Source: JACVRW01 sp963819115 (GTDB lineage Bacteria > Actinomycetota > Thermoleophilia > Solirubrobacterales > Thermoleophilaceae). Taken from it: DNA of 64,000 nt. This document shows, piece by piece, positions 28,556 through 37,061 of the stretch; the stretch's first letter is position 1, and every line of letters begins with the position of its first letter. The notes under the pieces were generated by a model that saw only the letters and a list, made by a program, of their open reading frames with translations, did not search any database and was not told the origin of the DNA. The position numbers were made by a program, and so were the translations under genes. The stretch is taken from contig CAWFUR010000011.1 of the NCBI GenBank assembly GCA_963819115.1, forward strand, positions 1,426,001 through 1,490,000. Direction: 5' to 3'.

Positions 28556-29437
28556 ATGGACACCGGGGACTGGACCGAGGAGCAGGCGCGCCGAAGCATC
28601 CGCCCCGCGGTGGAGTGGCACGCGGCCGGGGACTACGAGGACATCCGCTACGAGACCGCGGACGGGATCGCCAAGATCACGATCGACCGTCCCGAGGTGC
28701 GCAACGCCTTCCGACCGCAGACCGTGGTGGAGCTCTCGGCGGCCTTCGAGCGGGCTCGGGAGGACACGGGCGTCGGCGTGATCGTGCTCGCGGGAGAGGG
28801 CCCGCTGGCGTTCTGCTCGGGCGGCGACCAGCGCGTGCGCGGCGACTCCGGCTACCTGGCCGACGACGAGGCGGGGCGCAGCGGCGTGGGCCGCTTCCAC
28901 GTGACCGACCTGCACGTGCAGATGCGGCGGCTGCCCAAGCCGATCGTGGCCATGGTGGCCGGGTACGCGATCGGCGGGGGGCACGTGCTGCACGTGCTCT
29001 GCGACCTCACGATCGCCGCCGACAACGGCCGCTTCGGCCAGACGGGGCCGAAGGTGGGCAGCTTCGACGGCGGCTTCGGCGCCGCCGCCCTCGCCGCCCA
29101 GGTGGGCGCCAAGAAGGCGAAGGAGATCTGGTTCCTGTGCCGGCAGTACTCGGCCGAGGAGGCCCTGGACATGGGCCTGGTCAACACCGTGGTGCCGCTC
29201 GAGTCTCTCGAGGAGGAGACGGTGCGCTGGTGCCGCGAGATGCTGGCTCTCTCCCCCTTCGCCCTCCGGCTCCTCAAGGCGAGCTTCAACGCGGCCGAGG
29301 ACGGGCTCGCGGGGATCCAGCAACTGGCCCACGACGCCAACCTCCTCTTCTACATGAGCGAGGAGGCGCAGGAGGGCAGGAACGCATACCGGGAGAAGCG
29401 CGCTCCCGACTTCGCTCAGTTCCCGCGACGCCCTTGA
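28556..29437 (+). CDS. menB: 1,4-Dihydroxy-2-naphthoyl-CoA synthase
   Basis: Closes the naphthoquinone ring in menaquinone synthesis. The 293-residue crotonase-fold protein has the oxyanion-hole motif CSGGDQRVRG near 83-92, MVAGYAIGGGHVL, and GPKVGSFDGGFGA, which are typical of MenB rather than enoyl-CoA hydratase. The ATG at 28556 is the conserved start; the upstream open frame overlaps menE. It is followed by menA and menC in one operon with four-base overlaps. Confidence 0.96.
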   Translation: MDTGDWTEEQARRSIRPAVEWHAAGDYEDIRYETADGIAKITIDRPEVRNAFRPQTVVELSAAFERAREDTGVGVIVLAGEGPLAFCSGGDQRVRGDSGYLADDEAGRSGVGRFHVTDLHVQMRRLPKPIVAMVAGYAIGGGHVLHVLCDLTIAADNGRFGQTGPKVGSFDGGFGAAALAAQVGAKKAKEIWFLCRQYSAEEALDMGLVNTVVPLESLEEETVRWCREMLALSPFALRLLKASFNAAEDGLAGIQQLAHDANLLFYMSEEAQEGRNAYREKRAPDFAQFPRRP

Positions 29438-30315
29438 GCCCTCTCCGTCTCTGGTTCCTGGCCGCCAGGCCGCGCACCCTTCCCGCGGCGATTGCGCCGG
29501 TGCTGGTGGGCACGTCGCTCGCGATCTCCGAGGACACGTTCAGGCCGCTCGCCTTCGTGGCCGCGCTTGTCGGAAGCGTCTTCATCCAGATCGGCACGAA
29601 CCTCTCGAACGACTATTCGGACGCACGCCGGGGCGCGGACACCGAGGACCGGCTCGGGCCCGTGAGGGTCACCGCCGGCGGGCTGCTGCCGCCGCGGCGG
29701 GTGCTGGTGGGCACCTATCTGGCCTTCGGCGTGGCTGTGGCGGCGGGCGCCTACCTGGCCGCCGTGGCGGGCTGGGAGCTGCTCCTGGTCGGCGTCGCCT
29801 CGATCGTGGCCGGGGTGCTCTACACCGGCGGGCCGCGGCCGTACGGGTACGAGGGCCTCGGCGAGCTGTTCGTGTTCCTGTTCTTCGGCGTGGTGGCCGT
29901 GACGGGCTCCTACTACGTGCAGACCGAGGACCTCACCTGGGAGGCCTTCGCCCTCTCGGTGCCGGTGGGGCTCCTGGCCGCCGCGATCCTCGTGGTGAAC
30001 AACGTGCGCGACGCCGACACCGACCGGCGGGCGGGCAAACGCACCCTGGCGGTGAAGCTGGGGCGCGAGCGTGCGCGAGCGCTCTTCGTGGCGATGCTGG
30101 TGGTGGCATTCGCCGTGCCGCTTGGCGTGGCCGCCGCGGGTGGGCTCTCCTGGTGGCTGGCGCTCACCGCGCTGGCGTGGCCGCTCGCCCCGCCGCTCAT
30201 CCGCACGGTGCGAACGCGCACCGACGGCCCCGCCCTCAATGGCGCCCTGGCCGCCACGGGCCGCCTCCTCGGCGTGTACTCGCTGCTCCTCTCCGCCGGG
30301 GTCCTGCTCTCGTGA
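29434..30315 (+). CDS. menA: 1,4-Dihydroxy-2-naphthoate polyprenyltransferase
   Basis: Integral membrane UbiA-family enzyme that attaches the polyprenyl chain to DHNA to give demethylmenaquinone. The 293 residues form about eight to nine membrane segments, with the first Asp-rich motif NLSNDYSDARRGAD (about 55-68) and the second NNVRDADTDRRAGKRTL. The start TTG at 29434 overlaps the menB TGA by four bases. No menG methyltransferase gene follows in this window. Confidence 0.95.
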   Translation: MSPLRLWFLAARPRTLPAAIAPVLVGTSLAISEDTFRPLAFVAALVGSVFIQIGTNLSNDYSDARRGADTEDRLGPVRVTAGGLLPPRRVLVGTYLAFGVAVAAGAYLAAVAGWELLLVGVASIVAGVLYTGGPRPYGYEGLGELFVFLFFGVVAVTGSYYVQTEDLTWEAFALSVPVGLLAAAILVVNNVRDADTDRRAGKRTLAVKLGRERARALFVAMLVVAFAVPLGVAAAGGLSWWLALTALAWPLAPPLIRTVRTRTDGPALNGALAATGRLLGVYSLLLSAGVLLS

Positions 30316-31310
30316 AGCGCACGCTGCTGCGCCTCTCGATCCCCCTGCGGCGCCCGTTCGTCACGTCGAACGCCGTGGTGTCAGCTCGCGAGATGGTGCT
30401 GCTGCGGCTCGAGGACAGCGACGGCACGCGCGGCTACGGAGAGGCGGCGCCGTTCGAGCCCTACGACGGCGTGCCCGTGGAGCGCGCGGTGGAGGCGCTC
30501 TCGGGCGGAGCCGGGCTGCGGCCGGCCCAGGCCCGGGCGGCGGAGGAGATCGCCCGCCTGGACCTCACGGCGCGCCAGGAGCTACGGCCGCTGGCCGAGC
30601 TTCGCCGCGACTCGCTGCCCGTGAACATGACCCTTCCGGCGGGGCCGCCCGACGAGGTGGCCGCCCGGGCACGCGAGGGGCTTGCCGAGGGCTACGCGTG
30701 CTTCAAGGTCAAGGTCGGCCTCCCCGACGACGCGGAGCGGGTGGCCGCCGCCCGCGGGGCGGTGGGCCCGTGGCCGGCGCTTCGGGTGGACGCCAACGCC
30801 GCGTGGTCGGTGGACGAGGCGGTGCAGGCCATACGGGCGCTCGAGGAGCACGACCTCGAGTTCGTGGAGCAGCCGTGCGGCACGCTCGAGGAGCTGGCGG
30901 AGGTGCGCGAGCGGGTGTCCACGCCGATCGCCGCCGACGAGAGCGTGACCACGATCGAGCATGTGCGCCGGGCCATCGAGCTGGGCGCCTGCGACGTGGT
31001 GAACCTGAAAGTGGCCGGGTGTGGAGGCTTCGGCCCGGCCCGGGAGGCTCTGCGCGCGGCCCGCGAGAACGGTCTCGAGGTGTTCCTGTCCAGCACGCTG
31101 GACGGGCCGTGGGGCATCGCGGCGGCGCTCCAGCTCGCGGCCGCCGAGGACGTGAAGCTGGCCTGCGGGCTGGCGACGCTGGATCTCTTCGACGCGCGCA
31201 TCGCGGGCGTGCTGCCGAAGCCCAGAGGCGGGCTTCAGCTCGTGCCCCAGGGTCCGGGCCTCGGAGTGCCGGAGGACCTGGAGGCCCTGGACGAGGTGCT
31301 CGTGGACTAG
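30312..31310 (+). CDS. menC: o-Succinylbenzoate synthase
   Basis: Dehydrates SHCHC to o-succinylbenzoate. The 332-residue enolase-superfamily protein has CFKVKVGL with the catalytic Lys pair (near 134-138), metal ligands in LRVDANAAW, EQPCG and AADES, and the second Lys in NLKVAGCGG. The start GTG at 30312 overlaps the menA stop by four bases. Its stop overlaps the stop of the convergent membrane protein gene (31307) on the other strand. Other dipeptide-epimerase-like functions of the superfamily are unlikely in this context. Confidence 0.93.
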   Translation: MKRTLLRLSIPLRRPFVTSNAVVSAREMVLLRLEDSDGTRGYGEAAPFEPYDGVPVERAVEALSGGAGLRPAQARAAEEIARLDLTARQELRPLAELRRDSLPVNMTLPAGPPDEVAARAREGLAEGYACFKVKVGLPDDAERVAAARGAVGPWPALRVDANAAWSVDEAVQAIRALEEHDLEFVEQPCGTLEELAEVRERVSTPIAADESVTTIEHVRRAIELGACDVVNLKVAGCGGFGPAREALRAARENGLEVFLSSTLDGPWGIAAALQLAAAEDVKLACGLATLDLFDARIAGVLPKPRGGLQLVPQGPGLGVPEDLEALDEVLVD

Positions 31311-33043
31311 CGCTGGAAGCGGCGCATGCGCCGGGCGGCGTACAGCACGTTCAGCGGGGTCCAGCTCGTGGACCGGAGCGGCGGTGGCTCGCCCTCGTCG
31401 TTCAGGCGGTCCGCCATCTCCCGCGGGCTGAGTCCCTGGGCCCGCATGCGCCCGATGCGCACGCCGACCGGGACCCGCGGGCGGGAGACCCCCGGGGAGG
31501 TGAGCGTCGCCGCGGTCGCGGCCCCGCTCGCGGCGGGCACGGGCTGAGGCGCCGGCGCCGGTTGGCTGGTGGGCTGGGGCTGCGCGGGCGGGGTCGCGGG
31601 CCGGCTGTTCGGGCGCGGGTGCGAGCGCGCGGCGAGCGGCTTCAGCCGGGGCGTTGCGGGGCGCTCAGGCGCGGCCGGGCGCGGCGGTGGAGGAGTCTCG
31701 GCCCGGGGCGGCGGCGCCGCCTGGGCGGGCGGTGACGGCGACGACGCGGCGGGAGCCGCGGCGCGGGGAGTGGCGCCCCGGGCGCGAGCCAGCGCCTTCG
31801 CCACCGGGGAGGGGCCGTTCGATGCGGGCGCGGGCGCGGGTGCCTCGGCGACGGGCTTCGGAACCGCAGGCTTCGCCGCGGGCGCGGGCGCGGGGACCTT
31901 CGGGGTGGGCGCTGGAGGCACGACGGTCGGAGAGGGCTTCGCGGCGGGTGCGGGGGCCTTCGCGGGTGCTTCCGGAGCCTTTGCCGCGGGCGCGGGGGCG
32001 GCGGGGGCCGCCGGCGGACGGGCGGCGGGCCGTCTGGCCTTCGCGGCGCGCTCGAGCAGCTCCCGGGGCGGAACCCGGAGCGGCTCCTCCCGGCGTGGCT
32101 CGATCGCCACGGGGGGACGCCGCCGCTTCGTGGGAGGCCCGGCCCAGCTGAGCTCCCGGTGACGCTCCGGAGGGGGTGGCGTGGCTCCCTTGCGGAATCG
32201 CCTGCGCGGCTTCGGAGTCGCCGCCACGGGGCTCGGGACCGGCACCGTCGGTCCGGGCTCCCCCGCGGCCGGCTTGGGGCTCTCCGCCACCGGCTCCGGA
32301 ACGGGCGCCGGGGCCGGCTTCGCAGTCGCCGGCTTCGGCTTCGCCGGAGGTGGCGCAACCGGCGCGGAGGGCTTCCCGTTCGGTGCCGCCGCCGGGCCCG
32401 GCGCCGCCGGCTTTCCATTCGTGGTGGGCCCCGTGGCCGGCGCCGCCGTCTTCGCGCCCCCCGCCCGCGGCTTCCGCCGCTCCTTGAGCCAGAGGACGAT
32501 TACCGAAAGTCCCGCGATGAGAGCCAGGATAAGGATGGCGACCTCCGCCACCACCGCCGCGGCGGGGCCGCCGGAGGAATCGGAGCCGCTGCTCGCGCTC
32601 TTCTGATCGACGACGAGGCCGGGTGCGGTGTCCCCGGCCGCGGACGGCGTGGTGGACGGGGCGGCCGGGGCCGGGGTGGTGGCCGCGGGCTGGGTCGGCT
32701 GCCCCCGATCCGGGGACCGGGCCGCCTCCACGGCCGCCTTCGACGGGGGGCCGTTCAAAGCGGGGCGCACCTCGGTGGGATCGAGCGCGGCCACCGCGGC
32801 CGTGGCGCCGGCGTCCCGGTTGACCGGATACTGGCGCCAGAGCTTGTGGAGCTTGGGCGAATCGCCGCCCGTGGACTGCACCGCCGCGGCGGGGCCGGGT
32901 GCGAAGGCGGCCGTTGCGGCCAGAGCGAGGGCTATCGCACGCGATGTACGTGACTGGAACATGGATCCCAGAGGGATCCGCGGTGGCGGCTTCCGCGGAG
33001 TCAGGGTGGTGCGCATTTGATGCCCCGGAAGTGCGCGCCTCAT
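31307..33043 (-). CDS. Large Pro/Ala-rich membrane-anchored protein with recombinase-like C-terminal motif
   Basis: 578 residues, same plan as the protein at 22094-22786. A signal-like N-terminal segment (about 35-50, ending GPAAA) precedes a short outer stretch with WRQYPVN and a single membrane helix (about 165-190). More than 300 residues of Pro/Ala/Lys low-complexity linker follow, then a tail VGVRIGRMRAQGLSPREMAD with RLNDEGEPPPLR and W. The ATG at 33043 has GGGAGAG five bases upstream and TAAGGT at 33065-33070; later ATGs at 33016 and 32962 are alternatives. Composition explains the open antisense frames here. Function unknown. Confidence 0.7.
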   Translation of the reverse strand: MRRALPGHQMRTTLTPRKPPPRIPLGSMFQSRTSRAIALALAATAAFAPGPAAAVQSTGGDSPKLHKLWRQYPVNRDAGATAAVAALDPTEVRPALNGPPSKAAVEAARSPDRGQPTQPAATTPAPAAPSTTPSAAGDTAPGLVVDQKSASSGSDSSGGPAAAVVAEVAILILALIAGLSVIVLWLKERRKPRAGGAKTAAPATGPTTNGKPAAPGPAAAPNGKPSAPVAPPPAKPKPATAKPAPAPVPEPVAESPKPAAGEPGPTVPVPSPVAATPKPRRRFRKGATPPPPERHRELSWAGPPTKRRRPPVAIEPRREEPLRVPPRELLERAAKARRPAARPPAAPAAPAPAAKAPEAPAKAPAPAAKPSPTVVPPAPTPKVPAPAPAAKPAVPKPVAEAPAPAPASNGPSPVAKALARARGATPRAAAPAASSPSPPAQAAPPPRAETPPPPRPAAPERPATPRLKPLAARSHPRPNSRPATPPAQPQPTSQPAPAPQPVPAASGAATAATLTSPGVSRPRVPVGVRIGRMRAQGLSPREMADRLNDEGEPPPLRSTSWTPLNVLYAARRMRRFQR

Positions 33044-33105
33044 GCGAACTCTCCCGGTCCGCGTACCTTACGGAAACGCGGCGGGTGCCGGCAACAGGGT
33101 GCCGC

Positions 33106-33798
33106 TCAGCGGCTGAGGAACGCGGAAACCTGGCGCGCGAACGCCTCCGGCTGCTGTAGGTGGGCCGCGTGCCCGGCCCCCTCCAGCAGCGCCATCCGGC
33201 CGTCCGGGGCGGTTTCGGCCATCCGCTCCGCCACCCGCGCATAGGCCTCGTCGCGGGCGCCCGCCAGGGCGAGCAGCGGCGGGCGCAGCGTCTCCAGCTC
33301 GTGCCAGACCGGGACCAGCGCCCCCTGCCCGGCCGTGCGCAGCAGGAGGGCCAGCGAGCGGGGGTCCTGGGCCAGCCGGCCGGCGCGCTGGGCCTCCACC
33401 AGCGTGTCCACCTGATCCGCGAACAGCGGCTGGCGCTCCCACACGCTCACGATGTCCTCGATCCGGCTCGTCTCCATCCAGCCCGCCAGCCGATCGTCCG
33501 CCGCGGCGCGGGCGCTGCGAGCCTCCGGCTCCTCGATCCCGGGCGACGCGCCCACCGTGATCACCGCCGGGTGACGGTTCGGCGAGCGCAGTGCGGCCCT
33601 CAGTGCCAGTCGCCCGCCGAGCGAGTATCCGCAGAGCACGGCACCCTCGCCCGCCGCGGCGATCTCGTCCAGGCGGCCCTCGTAGGTGTGCTCGGAGTGC
33701 TCGAGCGCCGTCACGTCGTGCTCGGTCTCGAGCGGGGCGGCCGCGGGCGCCCACGCGCCGGCGCCCTGCATGAAGCCCGGTATCAGCAGGATCCGCAT
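33106..33798 (-). CDS. menH: Alpha/beta hydrolase, probable SHCHC synthase
   Basis: 230-residue alpha/beta-hydrolase with the HG-like start LIPGFMQGAGAW, the nucleophile elbow GYSLGGRLAL near 61-70, an Asp in the AGARDEAY loop, and the catalytic His in EGAGHAAHLQQPEAF. Placed between menC and menD and divergent from menD, it most likely eliminates pyruvate from SEPHCHC. The sequence alone fits many hydrolases, so the men role rests on context. ATG at 33798 chosen (CATGAT nine bases upstream); ATG at 33813 is possible. Confidence 0.82.
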   Translation of the reverse strand: MRILLIPGFMQGAGAWAPAAAPLETEHDVTALEHSEHTYEGRLDEIAAAGEGAVLCGYSLGGRLALRAALRSPNRHPAVITVGASPGIEEPEARSARAAADDRLAGWMETSRIEDIVSVWERQPLFADQVDTLVEAQRAGRLAQDPRSLALLLRTAGQGALVPVWHELETLRPPLLALAGARDEAYARVAERMAETAPDGRMALLEGAGHAAHLQQPEAFARQVSAFLSR

Positions 33799-33837
33799 GG
33801 CGCGCCCAATCATGCCGGGGGTGGTCGGCCGGTGGAG

Positions 33838-33843
33838 TACCGT
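33838..33843 (+). promoter_or_regulatory. -10 box for menD (leaderless layout)
   Basis: TACCGT ends eight bases before the menD GTG at 33852. No Shine-Dalgarno sequence lies in between, so the transcript would start at or very near the start codon. Confidence 0.45.
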
Positions 33844-33851
33844 GCCCCGCC

Positions 33852-35591
33852 GTGTCGCCCCTGAACCGGACCTTCGCTCCGCTCGAGGCCTTTGTGGAGG
33901 AGCTGGCCCGGTGCGGGGTGCGCCACGCGGTGACCTGCCCGGGCTCGCGCAACGCCCCGATCGTCCTTGCTCTCGCCGCCCGCCGGGACATCGAGTGCGT
34001 CTCGGTGATCGACGAGCGCTCGGCCGGCTTCTTCGCGCTCGGCATCGCGCGGGCCACGGGCCGGCCGGTGGCCGTGACCTGCACCTCGGGCACCGCGGCG
34101 GCCAACCTCCATCCCGCGGTGGCCGAAGGGCGCGAGTCCTCCACCCCGCTTCTCGTGCTCACGGCCGACCGCCCCCCCGAGCTCCGCGACGTGGGCGCCG
34201 GGCAGTCGATCGACCAGCTGGGTCTGTTCGGCACCGCGGCCAAGTGGTTCGTGGAGGTGGGCACCCACGAGCCCTCGCGCGCCACGGCCGTGCACCACCG
34301 CGCGCTCGCGTGTCGCGCGGTGGACACCGCGGCCAGCGGGCGCCCGGGCCCGGTGCACCTCAACTTCCCCCTCCGCCCGCCGCTCGCCCCCGAGCCCGAG
34401 GACCTGGACCCCGCAATCTGGACCGGCCGCCCCGGCGAGCGCCCCTGGACGGAGGTTCGCCGCGCCGGGGGGAGGATCGACGCCGGCGAGCTGACCCGCG
34501 TCGCGGAGCGGCTCGGGGCCGAGCCCCATGGGGTGATCGTGTGCGGCGAGGCCCCCACCTCATACGCCGAGGCTGCCGCCCGCCTGGCCGCAGCGCTGGG
34601 ATGGCCGCTGCTGGCCGACCCGCCCTCCGGCGTACGATGCGGCCCGCACGACCGCGAGAGCGTGGTGGCGCACTACGACCTGCTTCTCCGGGCTGAGGAC
34701 TTCCTCCGCGCGCACGATCCGGGCATCGTTCTGCGGGTGGGCGAGCCGCCCGTGTCGCAGGCGCTGCGGGCATGGATCGCCGGATGCCCGCAGGTGGTGA
34801 TCGACCCGAACGCCACCTGGCACGACCCCGCGCACGCGGCCGAGGTTCTTCTCGCCGCGCCCCCGGCGGCCACCCTGGAGGCGCTGGCCGCGGAGACCGC
34901 GGTGGGCGACTGCGTGGCCGACCCGGAGTGGATCGGCTCATGGCTCCGCGCCGACGCGCTCGTGCCCGGCGTCCTGGGCGCCTGCGGCGAGGGCTTCGAG
35001 GGCGCGGTGGCCGCCGCGCTTGCCCCCGCGCTCCCGGACGACGCCCTGGTGTGGCTGAGCTACTCCATGCCCGTGCGCGACGTGGAGGCCTTCTTCCCGG
35101 GCGGCGAGCGCTCCGTTCGCTTCCTCTCGGGGCGGGGCGCGAACGGCATCGACGGCGTGGTGTCCTCGGCCGCCGGCGCCGCGCTGGCCACCGGCCGCCC
35201 CGGCTACGTGCTCATCGGCGACGTGGCGCTGCTCCACGACGTGGGCGGTCTGATCACAGCCCGCCGGGCGGGCGTGGAGCTCACGATCGTGTGCGTGAAC
35301 AACGACGGCGGCGGGATCTTCGACTTCCTGCCGGTGGCCGAGCACGCCGAGCGGGACGCCTACGAGCGCCACATCGCCACGTCGCACGGCCTCGACATGT
35401 CGGCGCTGGCGGCATTGGGCGGGCTGGAGCACCGCGTGGTGAGCGTCGAGGAGGTGGGGTCGGCGCTGTCCGGACCAGCCCTGGTGGAGGTGAGGACGAA
35501 GCGGGAGGACAACGTGGAGCTCCACCGCGAGGCCGTGACGGCCTTGGCGGAAGCGCTCAGGTCAGAAGCGGGAGCAGCGCCTGAAGCTTGA
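33852..35591 (+). CDS. menD: 2-Succinyl-5-enolpyruvyl-6-hydroxy-3-cyclohexene-1-carboxylate synthase
   Basis: ThDP-dependent enzyme that adds the succinyl semialdehyde unit from 2-oxoglutarate to isochorismate. The 579 residues carry TCPGSRNAPIVLAL near 29-42, the catalytic Glu in DERSAGFFALG, the Arg-rich FLSGRGANGIDG, and the Mg/ThDP motif GDVALLHDVGG with VNNDGGGIFDFLP. The start is GTG at 33852. Its last 35 bases overlap the 3' end of menF on the opposite strand. Confidence 0.96.
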   Translation: MSPLNRTFAPLEAFVEELARCGVRHAVTCPGSRNAPIVLALAARRDIECVSVIDERSAGFFALGIARATGRPVAVTCTSGTAAANLHPAVAEGRESSTPLLVLTADRPPELRDVGAGQSIDQLGLFGTAAKWFVEVGTHEPSRATAVHHRALACRAVDTAASGRPGPVHLNFPLRPPLAPEPEDLDPAIWTGRPGERPWTEVRRAGGRIDAGELTRVAERLGAEPHGVIVCGEAPTSYAEAAARLAAALGWPLLADPPSGVRCGPHDRESVVAHYDLLLRAEDFLRAHDPGIVLRVGEPPVSQALRAWIAGCPQVVIDPNATWHDPAHAAEVLLAAPPAATLEALAAETAVGDCVADPEWIGSWLRADALVPGVLGACGEGFEGAVAAALAPALPDDALVWLSYSMPVRDVEAFFPGGERSVRFLSGRGANGIDGVVSSAAGAALATGRPGYVLIGDVALLHDVGGLITARRAGVELTIVCVNNDGGGIFDFLPVAEHAERDAYERHIATSHGLDMSALAALGGLEHRVVSVEEVGSALSGPALVEVRTKREDNVELHREAVTALAEALRSEAGAAPEA

Positions 35592-37005
35592 CCTCGGTCT
35601 CGGCGAGCTCATCCGCCGGGACCGAGTCGCGCACGATTCCGCAGCCCGCGTATAGATGCGCCATCGATCCACGTAGAAGGGCGCAGCGGAGGGCCACGCA
35701 GAACTCGCCGTCCTCGGCCAGGTCGGTCCACCCCACCCCGCCCGCGTACCAGCCGCGGTCGAGACCCTCGAGCTCCGGTATCAGCGGTTCCGCCACCTCG
35801 CGCGGCTCGCCTCCCACCGCGGGAGTCGGGTGGAGCAGCCCCGCGAGCTCCAGTGCGTGCACGGGACGGGCCAGCTGGGCCCGGATGGGCGTGGCCAGGT
35901 GCTGCACGTTCTGCACCTTCGCCAGCGCGGGCTCGTCGGCCGCCGCCACCCACAGGCTGACCGGGGCGAGTGTCCGCTCGATGCGCCGGGCCACGATCGC
36001 CTGCTCCTCCCGGTCCTTCGCGCTTTGCAGGAGCTGCTCGCCGAGATGGTCGTCCACGGAGGGGTCGGCACTGCGGCGCGTGGTGCCGGCGAGGGCCACG
36101 GTCTGGGCGCGGGCTCCGTCGCGGCGCACCAGCAGCTCCGGGCTGGCCCCGACGAAGGCGAGCTCGGGCGTGCCGACGCACCAGCAGTAGCACGCCGGGA
36201 AGGCCACGCGGAGAGCGTCCAGGATCGCGCCCGGCTCGTGATCGCGCGTGCCGTGCACCCGCACCTCGCGGGCCAGGACGATCTTGCTGAGCTCGCCCGC
36301 CGCGATGCGCTCCACGGCCCGCGCGACGGCGCCCTCGTAGTGCGACGGCGCGGCCGCTCCGGCCACCCGGGCGCGGTCCAGCGGATCGGGATCGAGGAGG
36401 GGCATGGAGGCCGGGGAGAGCTCGGCCAGGCGCCTCAGCCCGCGCTCCGCCAGCGCGCGCGGGTCGTCGTCGCCCGTGGCGGCGACGGTGAGCGTCAGCC
36501 GGGCCTCGTCGCCGTAGCGGGCCAGCGACACCTCGGGCAGGACCAGCGCGGCGGGCGCGAGCGACGACCACTCGGGCGCGCCTCCACCGTCCGGGGCGAA
36601 GGCGAAGCCGCCCACGAACACCGGACCCGCGGCGGGCGGACGGTCGGGGTCGCGCCCCGGGTCGTCGGCGATCGTGCGCGAGGAGAGCGCGCGGACCCGA
36701 CGCGCGCTCTCGCCGAAGCGTCCCCGGCCGCGTTCCTCCACCACCGCCGCGGCTCCCAGGCCGGCCAGGGCAAAGCCACGGCGGTCCGGCTGCTCGAGGC
36801 AGAAGTAGCGATCGTCCGCACGGCGCGCGGCCAGAACCGACGCGGAGAGGTCCAGGCCGGCGGACAGCGGGACGGTGACCGCGGCCACCGCGGTCGCGTG
36901 CGTGCGCCGGGCACGGTCCACGGCCTGTTCGGTGCGTTCGAAGAGAAGGCGCTCGGCGTCAGAGCCCAGGACGAAGGGAGACTCGCTGTGGGTGACTCGG
37001 CTCAC
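35557..37005 (-). CDS. menF: Isochorismate synthase
   Basis: Converts chorismate to isochorismate and commits it to menaquinone. The 482 residues match the chorismate-utilising family: SKIVLAREVRV near 240, FVGASPELLVRR, VALAGTTRRS, HPTPAVGGEP and the C-terminal RGWYAGGVGW and YAGCGIVRDSVPADE. The general-base Lys (SK) and the Mg-binding Glu residues are in place. A salicylate or siderophore isochorismate synthase is less likely with menD next door. The start GTG at 37005 follows the mceF stop by 56 bp. Its 3' end overlaps menD. Confidence 0.94.
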   Translation of the reverse strand: MSRVTHSESPFVLGSDAERLLFERTEQAVDRARRTHATAVAAVTVPLSAGLDLSASVLAARRADDRYFCLEQPDRRGFALAGLGAAAVVEERGRGRFGESARRVRALSSRTIADDPGRDPDRPPAAGPVFVGGFAFAPDGGGAPEWSSLAPAALVLPEVSLARYGDEARLTLTVAATGDDDPRALAERGLRRLAELSPASMPLLDPDPLDRARVAGAAAPSHYEGAVARAVERIAAGELSKIVLAREVRVHGTRDHEPGAILDALRVAFPACYCWCVGTPELAFVGASPELLVRRDGARAQTVALAGTTRRSADPSVDDHLGEQLLQSAKDREEQAIVARRIERTLAPVSLWVAAADEPALAKVQNVQHLATPIRAQLARPVHALELAGLLHPTPAVGGEPREVAEPLIPELEGLDRGWYAGGVGWTDLAEDGEFCVALRCALLRGSMAHLYAGCGIVRDSVPADELAETEVKLQALLPLLT

Positions 37006-37061
37006 GGCATCAAAGGATGACGACCGCGGGGGCCGAGGCCGAGGCCGGTGCCGGGTCGCGG

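Noticed and set aside
25725..28781. 1018-codon plus-strand open frame over ilvC and menE
   Set aside because: Crosses several genes, no recognisable protein; a compositional artefact.
31569..32606. Gly/Ala-rich plus-strand frames opposite the Pro/Ala-rich protein
   Set aside because: They mirror the low-complexity Pro/Ala codons of the sense gene and have no start context or neighbours.
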